Assembly (NCBI GenBank): GCA_024803745.1
Contig: JANJXV010000004.1
Span: 49,919,858-49,983,857, forward strand
Reading direction: 5' to 3'
DNA length: 64,000 nucleotides
Origin: Megascapheus bottae
Lineage: Eukaryota > Chordata > Mammalia > Rodentia > Geomyidae
The notes under the pieces were generated by a model. The model saw nothing but the letters and a program-made list of their open reading frames with translations, ran no database searches and had not been told where the DNA came from. Of the stretch, positions 12,911 to 23,989 are shown piece after piece. The position numbers and the translations under genes are program-made. Positions within the stretch are counted from its first letter, which is position 1. Each line of letters starts with the position of its first letter.

Positions 12911-13249
12911 AAAAGCCTGAAGTAAAATTGGAGCTAAGTGACACATAGGTATCCTTGAGCACAAAAGCTCAAACAAGGTTAGTGCCCAGGCCATAAGATC
13001 AAGCCCAAGGCCTAGCCCCTAAATAAATAACTAGAAAGATCAATAAACAAGCATCAAAATAAGCATTTGAGAAAACTTTTAGAGAATGATTTTTGCCTGC
13101 ATTCCGTGCTATTTTCTGTCAGTGTGCAAGCCAAACAAGCTACTCTTCAATACGACACTTAACTTATGGGCTGGCTTTCTTTTTACTGTTTCCCACTATA
13201 TTTTGAAAGTCTAATTGGTTATTAAATAACATTTTATTGTGCCTATTCT

Positions 13250-13690
13250 GAGGATTGGACTTGGCGCTAGTGTCCTCTGACCTTTTTGTCCCCTCAAACA
13301 GTAGTACTCTACCACTTGAGCTACAGACCTTCTTCCTACTTTTTTGATAGAATTTTTGGAAATAAAGGGTCTGAAGGATTTTCCTCCTCAGGGTGGCTGT
13401 TTTGTCTTTTTTTTTTTTCTTTTGCCAGTCCTGTACTTGAGCTCAGGGCCTGACCACTGTCCTTAGGTTTTCCCAAGGATATAGCTCTATTACATGAGCC
13501 ACAGCACCACTTCTGGCTTTTTTCTATGTATGTGGTACTGAGGAATTGAACCCGGGCCTTCATGCATAGTAGGCAAGCACTCTACTACAAGGCCAAATTC
13601 CCGGCACCCTCAGGGTGGCTTTTAATCACAATTTTCAGATCTCAGTCTCTTGAGTAATTAGTATTAAAGTTGTGAACCACCTGTACCCAG
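13250..13690 (-). mobile_element. B1-like/Geo composite SINE split by an IDL-Geo SINE
   Basis: The outer left part (13250-13398) has the Geo-like GTACTCTACCACTTGAGCTA block and a degraded linker. The outer right part (13608-13690) has CAGATCTCAGTCTCTTGAGT and TTAAAGTTGTGAACCACC, the reverse complement of the B1-like 5' end. A better preserved IDL-Geo element lies between, bounded by a 13-bp duplication of host SINE sequence. Confidence 0.78.
13399..13607 (-). mobile_element. IDL-Geo SINE inserted into an older SINE
   Basis: From right to left (minus strand) it carries the tRNA-like left monomer, with the complement of the polymerase III A and B boxes (GAATTGAACCCGGGCC on the plus strand is the B-box region). 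The Geo monomer follows (CCACAGCACCACTTCTGGC, CAGGGCCTGACCACTGTCC), then a T-rich stretch at 13411-13431 that is the A-tail. CCTCAGGGTGGCT occurs at 13386-13398 and again at 13608-13620. This is a young-looking copy with only scattered differences from its siblings. Confidence 0.92.
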
Positions 13691-13699
13691 CATGATTTT

Positions 13700-14335
13700 G
13701 GCAGTCTTGTAATATTTAATTGTGATTCATAGCTTGAGACGTTATTTTTCATTCTTTTTGCTTGCCTTTGATAATACTATTTATGAAATTAGAGAAAGCA
13801 GCAGAAAATATGGTCTATTTAGATATTATGTCTAAAACTACGTGGTGAGTGGTTCCCAGGCAAAGGTCAAGAAGGTCAAAGGGAAGTCCCGCTCGTTTCT
13901 GATGGATTATTATAGATCAACATCTTCAAATTGCTGAAGAATTAGTGAGAGAAGCAACAAAAACTCATTCTAGATGCAACTTTAGTCTACATCACCAGCA
14001 GGAATGCTGTGTGTCCTGTGATACCATAGACACAAGTGTGCAAGGCATGGCAATGCTAGATGAATGAATTATCTTTATATACTCTATAATGGATGAGTGT
14101 GGGGCTCAAAGTGAGGGAGCAGCACACAGATGAAGGAAGTGTGAGGAAATGCAGGCATATTCAATATTTGGTTGCGATAGGATGGGGAAAGGGAGCAGAG
14201 AATAATGGAAAGGGTACAATTGATCAAGATATGTTTTATTAATAATCTGACTTCTGAAATCAACTCTTTTCTACAATTAAAAACTGTGTTGTATACCTGA
14301 ATATATATTTATAGACACAAGTTTATGTGATATAG
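13700..14335. other. Mostly unique DNA; possible old L1 3' end at 14160-14290
   Basis: Most of this stretch shows nothing recognisable. The block GATAGGATGGGGAAAGGGAG, then GTACAATTGATCAAGATATG and an ACAATTAAAAACTG end, resembles decayed L1 3' ends near 59560-59690 and 50940-51080. That makes 14160-14290 a plausible old L1 tail on the plus strand. Confidence 0.4.
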
Positions 14336-14338
14336 TGA

Positions 14339-14408
14339 TTATATATATGGTATATGATATATAAGTTATATAATTATATATATGGTATATGATATATAAG
14401 TTATATAA
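14339..14408. repeat. Perfect 35-bp tandem duplication (2 copies)
   Basis: Two adjacent identical 35-bp units (14339-14373 and 14374-14408), each containing TATATGGTATATGATATA. The unit is A+T-only except for a few G residues and has weak dyad symmetry. Perfect identity suggests recent replication slippage. Confidence 0.9.
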
Positions 14409-14409
14409 T

Positions 14410-16740
14410 GTATATACTCACACCAATATTTGTATATATACCCATGTGAATGTGTGTGTGTGTATAGAAGTTGAACAAAGTCATTTGTAATTGTGCAAAA
14501 GAGTTTTAATTCTAGATATTAAAGTATGAATGAGTGTGTGTGTGTGTGTGTATGCAGCAATGTGATAAGAAATAAAGAGAAAAAGTATAGAAGGGACAAC
14601 ATTGCTCAACACACTATACTCAATAAATGCTTATTGAATATATTTTCTTACTTGGAGTAGCTTTGTATCATTTAATACTCATAAATATAACGACATATGG
14701 TTTAGTGCCTTTGAAATATTAATAATTTTATTTTTCAATTTATCATTTCTTATAGGGCCAACATAGGCAGCTTAAGATGTTCATAAACTTACCTCTACTG
14801 AGTTTTGAAATAACCAAGTGTAGACTACAGAAAGATAATTAGTAAATGTGCTTATTTCAGAATCAAATTTTTTAAATTGAAGAATCTTCTGAAAGTCAAT
14901 TGTGATAATACTTCCTGGGTATTGTTCATGCAAATATTCAACACAAGCAGCAACAATATATCAAAGGAAATTCTCTACCATTTTTTATAAGGAGGAGAGA
15001 TGTTAAAGTGTTATACTTTTAATGAGGTTTATGTTTGTCTGTTCTTTTATTGAGAAGCTATATTAAAAATTCACATGTACAGTATTCCTCTTCTGAGGTT
15101 ACATAATCAGATTTCTGATTGACTGTCAAAGGAAAAAACAGAATCCAAATATGTGTACATATGTCTCCTAAATATTCATCATTTAGATGGAGTTTCTAAA
15201 ATTGATGTATTTTTAACTTTCTAAAATTATGTATTAAGGTTGAGATTAATAATTGAATCATAAATAGAATGGTAGGTATATGGATGAAGTATATAATGTG
15301 TTCCCAAACAGGGAAAAAAAATCCTTTCAGGTTGCATTTGGCATGTAACATTGTCACACAATTCTCAATTTTTTAGCAAAGAAGCTTTACAAATAATGTC
15401 AAATGAGGTAAACAACTATTATTTATTTCAATCAAAAAGCTTAGGGAAAATACATAATGCTATCACAACAATAAGACTAGCAAATGACACTGTGAAAACA
15501 TTATCTGTATAGTCTGAAAAGAAGCATATGAAATCAGGATTGTTTTCTACTCAGTACTATACTTATGTTTTTGTATATTATCTGTTCTTCAGAAATTCAG
15601 TTATAAAGATATGGGAGTAGAATAGCTATCAAATAAACATGTTAACGTTTTTGCTATCGTTTTTTTGTATTTGAACTACAGAATTTCAATGTATCTTTAA
15701 TGTTTTCAATAGGAATTCTACACACTTTTAATATATTCTAAATTTAACATTTCTTTAGTATGACCACACCTTGAAGCTTTTGTTAGAAATTCTGTTTAGG
15801 CAATTCTTAGTCACAAAGATCTGGAGGATCAGTAATTTGAATAATTATACTCTAGCTAGTTCAATACTTTGTTCTAATCAATTTTGTTTAAATATGACAA
15901 ATGTCTTCTTTTAATAATTTATACATTTTAAGAATAATTATAGCATTTTAGAAGTCTGTTTGAATAATATGTTAATTTTTTGATCTACGAATCATCACTT
16001 TTAAAAGTTTACAAGACTTTATAAATATATTTAGTAAAAGATCATAAACATTTTCACGTTGTTTCAGACAAAATATAGGATAATAATCTTTATTAAACTG
16101 ATATCTAAATTTTCATAGAAAATTATATTTATAAGAAGGAGAATTTGTTTAAATTTCAGATATTTCCCAATAATCATATATCATAAGTAGTGCATTGAAT
16201 AAGAATCAAGAAGGTACTGCTTAATAAAACTTGACTAAGTTTAAATTAAGTATGTTTCTTTGGGTCTTGTTAAATTCAATGATATAACTGATACATATAT
16301 TTAGTATATTCCAGTAAAATGCAATTATAGACTCCAAATTATAAATTGTAAAATAAGCAGTTACTGGTGTTTGATCTTAGCAATATATCCTTAAAGATAT
16401 TAATATAGAACACTATGCACCATTTCTCACATCTCTTTTTAAAGTAATGGGTGATCAGAAATTGAGAAATACCATAACAGAGTTGGTAATAGTAAATAAA
16501 TAAATAAAATAAAATGGGCTAAAACAGTGGAGGTCAGGTTCAGTCAAGTATAAGCACCTGATATTTAGAAAACTGCTGATAAAAGTACTGAAATCCACCA
16601 AATAATTGGATCAAAACCAGATTCTGTAGATGCTGCAGCTGGTGGGTGTGATGAGATGAGAAAGGTATTTGAGTATGTTGCAAAGACAGTTTGTGATTCT
16701 AAACTATGAAAGGGAATGAAAAATCAAATGCAACACTTTA
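14410..16740. other. Unique A+T-rich DNA
   Basis: I see no gene or recognisable transposon. Short GT runs lie at 14450-14463 and 14535-14551. Confidence 0.6.
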
Positions 16741-16769
16741 AGCCTCTACTCTCAAAAAAAAAAAAATAG

Positions 16770-17155
16770 AGCATAGTATGATTGAGGTTATTTTACTTTT
16801 GGCCAAGGAAATTGTCCCTTTAAGCTATGGGAATGAATTGTCTCTTTTTAAATGCATTTTCTCCCTGCAGTACATAATCACTGTCTGTCACACCTTTGAT
16901 GTCATAATCATCCGCAGAAGCCCCACCATTAAAGAGAAAATCTGCTTAACTCACAGAAAAAAAAAAAAAGAGGAAACTGCACACAGGCACTTGCCTCTTG
17001 CCTCTGCTGCCTCAATGGCAGCCCATTTGAATTACAGAAGTGCAGTATTATGTCACTTTGGCATTTTCGGTGCCATTTCAAAAGCCCAAATCCTATTTTT
17101 AAAAAATATATCTTAATCAGTTCAAATAGAAACAGCAATTGTTTGCCATTAAATG
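16770..17155. other. Candidate conserved non-coding element
   Basis: This stretch has balanced composition and no transposon or simple-repeat signature apart from a short A-run at 16959-16971, and it is flanked by A+T-rich DNA and a GT microsatellite. The frames at 16778-17116 (plus) and 16929-17279 (minus) overlap on opposite strands, and the minus one reads through the microsatellite as a His-Thr repeat, so coding is unlikely. It is an enhancer-like candidate only; one sequence cannot show conservation. Confidence 0.3.
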
Positions 17156-17158
17156 AGC

Positions 17159-17160
<2 letters not shown>

Positions 17161-17201
<41 letters not shown>
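17161..17201. repeat. (TG)n microsatellite, about 20 units
   Basis: An uninterrupted TG run directly beside the non-repetitive stretch at 16770-17155. Confidence 0.97.
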
Positions 17202-17203
<2 letters not shown>

Positions 17204-17204
17204 G

Positions 17205-19225
17205 CGTGAACACTTGCTTGCTTGCATGAGCAGCATACAAAGAAATTAAACAGCTAAAGAACGTTAGTGTACCTTTCAATCTGCCACATTCAAAATCAAG
17301 GAGCTCTTAAAATTATACTGCTTTTCTTTCTGAAGAAACACTTTGCATTTTGTTCTCTTCTACAGATTATCTTGCAACCTGTCCTCTTTGTACTAGATGA
17401 AAGTAGAATTTAGTTAATCTTACAAAATAAATTACCAAATGTTCATCAATTATTGATTTTAAGCTTAATCGAGGTTATTTTTTATTCTCAGTGTTTATAA
17501 GAAGGAAAAAGCAAATATTATTCAGTTACTTGGCTCATCAGTGTAATGAATATTTTGATGTTTCACAAATGATGCATGACACTTTTCTTACAGAATAATT
17601 TTAATAACAATGAAGATAACTTTTTCTAAGGATGTTCTATTATGTCTACCTTTTATACCTGGATACCATGTAAAACTCTTCACAGTGTTAAGAAAAACAA
17701 TGAGTTTACACACAATTTTTCTACATTTTTTTCAGTATAAGAGGGATTTTCTCTTTAATATGCCATTCTCTAATAAGGATAATAAAAATTAAGATAAAAC
17801 AAGTGTCTTTTCTTGATTTTATGTCAGTACAGTTTGTTGCATCAGAATGGCTATTACAAATGTTACAAAAACTACATTGGAAATGATATTGGTTTCTTTT
17901 GTGAATAAAATAAAGTTTGTTCTATTTGGAGCACTGCATCCAAATATGTACTCACATGGCTCCCTGCTGTTATTCTTGTGATAATAAGTAAGTTCTTGAA
18001 AAAGAAAATGAGCTCTCAGATTATTTTAAATCAACTTTCCTGGTGAAATATTAAGCATAATTTTTTCTTGTTTTAATTTTTCATAAAAGCATGGAAGACA
18101 TCATTACCCTGAAACTCAATGCTTTTCAGTCTAAAATGAGTAGCTTCCTATGCATTTACAATCATTCTGTAAGGAGGAAAAATCCTTTGCATAGGACCTT
18201 TCTGATTTTCTGGATGATGGCATGAATTTCCCTGTAACACGGGGATTCTTTTCCTTTCTTTACATTTGATGTAGTAGGATTATTGGGTTTTTTTGTTTTG
18301 TTTTCTATTTCAAAATTTATCAAGTGTATCATTTAAAAAATTAGAAGATTTGCCATGATAGGATAAAACTGTGATTCTATTTCATTATCTTTATTATATA
18401 TCTATATCTATATATAGTGCTGCTACATCCACAATATATGGCAAAATTATACAAATGTGTCATATTTGCTAAACACTTCCTGTCTGTCTTATTACAAACT
18501 GACCAAGTGCATTTCAAATAATTTTTCATGAAATTTATGACCTTACAGTTTCTATTGACAACTTTTAAGTGACAAACTTAGATATGTCATTCAGAAACAA
18601 GAATACTATATTGAGAAATTGAGATGCACTATATAAAGTGAGTACAGGTTCCTTTCACAACTTAATCAGTGAAAACAGAATCTGCATTCCTATTTTGTTT
18701 TCACATGGCGCTACCCTTATAAATTTTAAACTCTGTTGATGAGAAAATATTTTAAAAGGGAAACTCCAAATCATATTATTTAAAAGAACCCTTGTCACAT
18801 TGTTAAGACTGCCCACTCTTCCTTCACACCAAAAGGGGATGCTATTCTCTAGCAGGAAAAAGATTTAGCACAACAAACACTGAATCACAGTTCACCCAGG
18901 AGTTGTGCAGCTGTAGGGACAGACTCCCTCCATAAATCAGGACATTTAGGGCTTTCTTCCTTCCCCTCTTCTATAGCACTTGGGGTTTATAAATTCTGAG
19001 TTGAAAATAGTATGTAATCTAACATTTATGGATTCTACATTCTGCAACGTATCAACATGCCTCTCATTTTAAGCTGGCTCAGGCAAAAGGGGCAATCCAG
19101 ATTAAGTTATGGTGGCCCATGTGGAGTCAAAGTTGGGAGTAAAGTAACCAAGAGGTTATAAATTTAAAAGCTACCCAATTCTGTATATGGTATACTAGAC
19201 ATTTAATGGACCAAGACTTAGGATA
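17205..19225. other. Unique A+T-rich DNA
   Basis: No gene or clear repeat is seen. The 60-codon frame at 17610-17792 has no recognised family. Confidence 0.6.
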
Positions 19226-19236
19226 GTAAAGTTGTG

Positions 19237-19336
19237 ATACAAAAACATGAGAAGGGGTCTCAATGTTTGTGAAGTAATGCACCTTCTATCTGGCGAATAT
19301 AATGTAATCTTTCTATTAATTACAATAAAAAAGAAA
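19237..19336 (+). mobile_element. Very short L1 3' end (100 bp) with target-site duplication
   Basis: Only the last part of the L1 3' UTR is present: AACATGAGAAGGGGTCTCAA, GTGAAGTAATGCACCTTCTA, TCTGGCGAATATAATG and ATTACAATAAAAAAG. It is flanked by AAAGTTGTG at 19228-19236 and 19337-19345, so it is a genuine, severely 5'-truncated insertion and not a deletion remnant. Confidence 0.9.
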
Positions 19337-19349
19337 AAAGTTGTGGTGA

Positions 19350-20570
19350 ACAGAATTTACAATTTCATTGAACACAATTGTTTGTTAGATAAGTGATAGA
19401 TTTATCAATAAATTGGAAAGGCCTTTAAACCATGAAGGCCTCCATAATTGTTTTGAACATTATCTTGGTGTGCTGGTAGAAAAAAAAACAGAATCTTAAA
19501 TGTTACATCAAATATTTTACCACTGAACTCACTGATGAAGGAATACACAGGGATATTTCTGAAATGTAGCGAGACACAATTGGATGCAATTTAGATAGTG
19601 ATTTTAAAAGATTGATAAAAAAGAATGTAGGGAAGCTGGTCAGAACATAAAAGCAATAAATTAGGTCTGTGATTATGAAAATTTGGGCTAAGTATTCTGC
19701 AGTAAAAATGAGGAGATAAAAGCAGCATTGAAAATCCAATGCTTTGCAGGCTTCATTGTATTAATTTAAAAATGACTAAGAATGTAGATTCATCTAGTAA
19801 TAGTGAGTGCATTTAATTTTGTAAGCTTCCCTTCTTGTTTGTGGGGAGTAGGTGACTGAGATATGGGTACAGGAGGTATGGTTATGTGAAAGAAAATATA
19901 AAAATAAATTTGGAAACATGAATCATTTGTTATACTCAGTAATACAAAATCAGGACTAAGAAAGGGTTTGTATTTTGCTTTCTTCATACTTGGCATCTTA
20001 TTTTTAGCGTTGCATTTCTCCTTAACATTACCCTGTCTCTTCATTGACCTAAGGATACCTCCCCTCCTTGCAATCATGCTAAATTTCATCCCACAGACCT
20101 CAGTCCTGTGGGCACTTTAGTTATCTATAAATTCATTTATGGGATTTCATAGGTCTGCATTTTTTTCTTCCAGTGAAACACTCTTCACCTTTTGGTCACT
20201 GATTAACATCAAAAGTGACCAATGAATGCCTTCCTGCTCCCTTCATCTCTCATCTCTTAGCAAGTGATTCTCATGATGGTGCCAGTGCAATCCCCTGGTG
20301 TTAGTTAGGATTGCTCCTTACCTCCTCTTTCCACTCTTGCTCAACAGATAAATCCATTGTGAGGACTTTAGCAGGAAAGGCTGTATTTTTATTTGCATGT
20401 GACTGTGTGATGATCAATATCTGTGGCGAGAAGGTTGGGGTTCAGTCAAATCACTGAGTTGAATGAATAAAGATGGAATATGCTGTCCATTTTGCAGGAA
20501 CACTAAAAAATAATTAATTAAAATTGGAGCAATATAGATATCCCTTGTCCACACACACACAAACTAGAGG
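19350..20570. other. Unique DNA
   Basis: I see no transposon or gene. The part from about 20030 to 20480 is less A+T-rich than the surroundings but has no recognisable signature. Minus-strand frames at 19503-19739 and 19790-20089 lack any family resemblance. Confidence 0.55.
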
Positions 20571-20574
20571 ACTA

Positions 20575-20640
20575 GAGGTTGTGAGAGATCCTCCTGTTCC
20601 CCCATCCTGCCCTCCCTGAGTTACAGGTGTTCACATGGAA
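20575..20640 (-). mobile_element. Possible decayed B1 fragment
   Basis: GATCCTCCTGTTCCCCCATC followed by GAGTTACAGGTGTTCACATG resembles the complement of the 5' third of a B1 element. It lies head to head with the plus-strand B1-like element starting near 20676. Confidence 0.4.
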
Positions 20641-20675
20641 GGTAAGTCTCCCTATGTCATTCAAAATTGAAAGCA

Positions 20676-20870
20676 CAGCCAGGTTTTGGATCACACCTGT
20701 GATCCTAGCCATTGAGAAGGTGGAATCCTGGAGGATCTGTTTGAAGCCAGTCTCCATTTCCAAGTAACCAGCAAAAGACAGGGCTCAAGTGTGAGAGCAC
20801 CAGTTGTGAGTAATAGAGACCTTAAGATCCAATTTCAGTATCAGCAAAAATTAACAAACATACAAATAAC
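20676..20870 (+). mobile_element. Decayed B1-like SINE, possibly with a Geo remnant
   Basis: CAGGTTTTGGATCACACCTG, GATCCTAGCCATTGAGAAGG and GAGGATCTGTTTGAAGCCAG give the standard order of a B1/7SL-like element (internal promoter, then GAGGATC...AAGCCAG). A degraded stretch with AGACAGGGCTCAAGTGTGAG and GAGAGCACCAGTTGTGAG follows and may be a tRNA-like or Geo remnant. Old and diverged; no duplication is visible. Confidence 0.6.
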
Positions 20871-20879
20871 TACAGCAAC

Positions 20880-21940
20880 AACAACAAATATAAAACCTGA
20901 AAGACCACTCCAATATTTACTTTCTCTAGGCCTTATGGTGTCCTTGAATCTTCATGTTAACTATAGGTTTACACTTTATTGATTTTTTTTCCTTCATGAC
21001 ATTATCTTCTGCCTGTTGCCTGGGTTTCAATTTTCTTGTAATCTAGACATACAAAGTGATCTTTGTTGAGTATTATTAAAAATCCTGTCCATTATCAAAT
21101 ACGTGTATACATGAGCAGAGGGCCTCAGTAAAGGTATTTGAGATCATGAGAGCAGAAATATTTGCAGAGAAAAGATTTCCTCAGATTGATTATTTGAGAT
21201 CACATAGTTGTCCTGGAAGACAGGTAGGTTTCAAGGATCATCCTGGTACCTCAATCTCCTAGTTGATGTCACCCCATCCACCTCTCACCCACTTTCTCCA
21301 CAGTGTTCTCTCACAGCCCTCACCCCCAGTTATCCAGTGACAAGCTAAAACTCTCCCTGCATTACAGGATGTTCATCTGTCTTTTCTGCTCACATCCACT
21401 CAGTTAGTTCTGTAGTACACAGCAGGCCTTAGGAAAAGTGGAAGTAGCATGAAGTTTTACAAATCATCACTGAAACTTGTTGACAGTGCACGATATCTTA
21501 CAGAAACAGACTTGCATATTTTCTGCAAAGTGCTCGATTTAAGAACGTATTTCACTGTCATGCCAGATTGTATTTTGGGTACTGATCGTACCACTTTGCT
21601 TTCTGCAAATATTTTGCATTTCTTAGCTATGAGAACAAAGTGGTTCATTACTTTCACTAACCTTAAATGGCTAATTAAGCATGAAATCCTCCTCTCACCA
21701 TAACTATTCACTCTAGTAGTTATACATGACTATAACTTGAATGAGGTTGAATTTGGTTTGTCTTATTACTTTTACTTATAATTAGAATAATCTATAAATT
21801 CTGACAACTGGTAATCAAATAATTTTTTCTCTTGAAATTATTCTTTTATCTCTGTGGTGCTTTACCCAGACCTTCATGTTTTTCATTTATTTTTTGTTTA
21901 TTTTGATAATTTTGTTTGAGATAGTGAGTCTAAATTCTTG
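20880..21940. other. Mostly unique DNA; possible B1 fragment at 21195-21275
   Basis: The only repeat-like signal is at 21195-21275, where ATCATCCTGGTACCTCAATC and CTCCTAGTTGATGTCACC resemble the complement of a very decayed B1. The pair of opposite-strand frames at 21449-21703 and 21457-21711 (84 codons each, almost the same interval) are mirror artefacts. Confidence 0.4.
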
Positions 21941-21960
21941 GATACAGAATTAATTGCTCA

Positions 21961-22162
21961 GACCAGGAGCGTAACCTAGTGGTAGAGTGCTCACCTAGCA
22001 TGCGCAAAGCCCTGGGTTTGATTGCTTGGTACCACATACTCAGAAAAAGCTGGAAATGGTTCTGTGGCTCAAGTGGCAGAGCACTAGCCTTGAGCAAAAA
22101 GTGTCCAAAGACAGTGCCCGGGCCCTGAGTTCAAGCTCCAGAATTGGCAAAAAAAAAAAAAA
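21961..22162 (+). mobile_element. IDL-Geo SINE, full length
   Basis: The left monomer has the A-box region AACCTAGTGGTAGAGTG and the B-box region GGGTTTGATTGC. The Geo monomer has GTGGCTCAAGTGGCAGAGCA, CTAGCCTTGAGC, CAGTGCCCGGGCCCTGAG and GGCAAAAAA with a short A-tail. The flanks AGAATTAATTGCTC (21946-21959) and AGAATTAACTGCTC (22163-22176) are a 14-bp duplication with one later change. The frame at 22026-22235 comes from this SINE. Confidence 0.95.
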
Positions 22163-22179
22163 AGAATTAACTGCTCCAG

Positions 22180-23690
22180 ATTTCATAGCCCAAGCTTATT
22201 TGTCAAAAAAAAAAATTCCACTAAGAAATCAGTAAGCTACATGGATATACAATCATTGTGATTTTCTTCCATTCTGTCTTTTCTTACCGTCATTTAGATC
22301 AGCATCATCATTTTGTCTCAGACATGTGTTTCACTGCCACAAAACTTTTACTCTGACATTCCATGTGTTCCTCAACCTGCTTTTTCCTTCACAGCTCTAA
22401 AACACCATCCAAACCTTTTAAAAACAGGTTTTTCCTTGTCTCCAGGGGCAGAAACTGTCTCTCACAGGGAGAGTTTGAAATGTTTCGAAAGCAGAGGCTA
22501 TAAGAGAAAAATAATCTGCAGCACCCAAAGCAATGGGTGGCCACAGAATTTATTACTGCAACACATCTCTGGACTCTGCTTTTCCTCTTCCCTTTTATCC
22601 TTGACCTGGCTGTTCAGCACTGCTTGCATTTAAGTGAACTAAGAGCCTTTATGCTGAGTAACAATGCTTCACTGTCTAAGAGTGGTCACAGGTGTTTGGT
22701 TACTAAAGATACCCTTCTTAATAACTGAGATATTTATGGTCATAATTAAACAAAAGCACCAAGTGCTTCATTGGTCAGCTATCACAGGATTACTCAATTT
22801 AAAAGATGCAGAAACTTAGGATCCATGTTACCAGATTGAGGTCTTTTGAGAGAGGAGTTCAGTGTGGAGGGAGAAAACTCTCCTGTCTTAGCATGGTGGA
22901 ATTTAACATTTGCTTTTAAGGAAGACTTACTCAATGCCCATATTTTGAATGACTCCAATTAGGAGTATTAAAAGTATTTAACATATTTGAGAAACTAAAA
23001 TGGTGAAGGCTGGTAGGCAACAATGGCTGAAGTAGGAATTATTTCTTCTCACAGAGAAGTTTTCCCTACTTTCCAATGTAGACACACATTGGAAATGCAT
23101 TCTAGTGCCCTCTTGTAGTTACCTTCGGCAAATTGGTTTGTTTTGGGCCATGATTTAAGTGAAAGTGATACAAGTGACTTCCACTTACTGTGTTTCAGAG
23201 CCTATATGCAGTTTGCCACATTTTCTTTTCCACCTGGCCTTGTGAGATCACTTCTTCTGCCTGGGAAGCTAGGCATCCCATATACAGAAAGTCAGAAACA
23301 GTGTTTGAAATGACTAGGGTTTGATGAATGCTGTACAATAAGTTTAGCCTGATTAAAACTTAGGTGTTTCCCTAGAAGTCTTTGCATGAGACTCCAAATA
23401 GAAATATATTCAGCTCTTTCCATATGTTCTTACAATATTTTAAACACAATATGCTTTCTGTAACCTTGATGATTTTACACTGACGAACCTCAGCTGGGAG
23501 TGATTTGTGTACATATCATGCAAGGTATGCAGAAAATGACCACGAGGATGAGAATTTGAGGCAGCCTGGACAAAACGTTGATGAGGTCTCCCTCCCAGCA
23601 AATGAAAGTAAACGTGGTGGTGGCTTATCTGCAATTTCAGGTATATGAGAGTACAGTTAGGAAAATAGGAAAGAATATTACAGCTAGCCG
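22180..23690. other. Unique DNA including a candidate conserved stretch at 22430-22630
   Basis: No transposon is recognised. The part at 22430-22630 is the least A+T-rich, with overlapping plus-strand frames at 22313-22633 (106 codons) and 22537-22728. Neither frame shows a domain, and two overlapping frames in different phases argue against coding. A conserved non-coding element is possible. Confidence 0.35.
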
Positions 23691-23739
23691 TGGTAAAGTT
23701 GAGTCCCTGTCTACAAAATAACTAGTTAAAATGCTAAGA

Positions 23740-23970
23740 GCGTGTCTCTAGGGGTAGCGTATTAGTCTTGCATGTGTTGGATCCTGAATTCAAATGTGGG
23801 TGTCATAAAATACAAACAAAACAATAACAACAGAACATTAACAAAAAATAGAATTACATATGGTAACAGGTGCAAGGAATCCCAGCATTCCAGAAGCTGA
23901 AGCAGGAGCACTGTGATGTCAAAGCCAGCCTTTAATACGTAGCCAGACGCTATCAAAGCAAACAAAATAA
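23740..23970 (+). mobile_element. Old ID-like and B1 SINE pair (B4-like order)
   Basis: An ID/tRNA-Ala-like block (TAGGGGTAGCGTATTAGTCT, then GTTGGATCCTGAATTCAAAT) spans about 23745-23805. An A-rich linker follows, then a B1-like block at about 23858-23965 (AACAGGTGCAAGGAATCCCA, GCTGAAGCAGGAGCACTGTG, CAAAGCCAGCC). The two may be one composite element or two neighbouring insertions. It is diverged enough to predate the IDL-Geo burst. Confidence 0.55.
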
Positions 23971-23989
23971 CCAATAAGACTAGCAAGAT

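Larger units (their letters stand above)
12455..13015 (+). mobile_element. B1-like/Geo composite SINE split by an L1 insertion
   Basis: The left half (12455-12591) shows the B1-like part: GAACTGAGTGGCACGTGTCC, CTCTGGAGATTGAGATCTAA, then a degraded linker and the first bases of Geo. The right half (12911-13015) resumes the Geo part with GAGCTAAGTGACACATAGGT, CCTTGAGCAC and AGTGCCCAGGCC, ending in an AAATAAATAA tail. An L1 3' end sits between the halves, flanked by a 14-bp duplication taken from the SINE itself, so the SINE was there first. Confidence 0.8.

Noticed and set aside
16929..17279. A 116-codon minus-strand frame with a (His-Thr)n run
   Set aside because: The run is the translated TG microsatellite, and an opposite-strand frame covers much of the same DNA.
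21449..21711. A pair of opposite-strand 84-codon frames covering the same interval
   Set aside because: Mirror-phase open frames from stop-poor sequence; neither shows a family signature.
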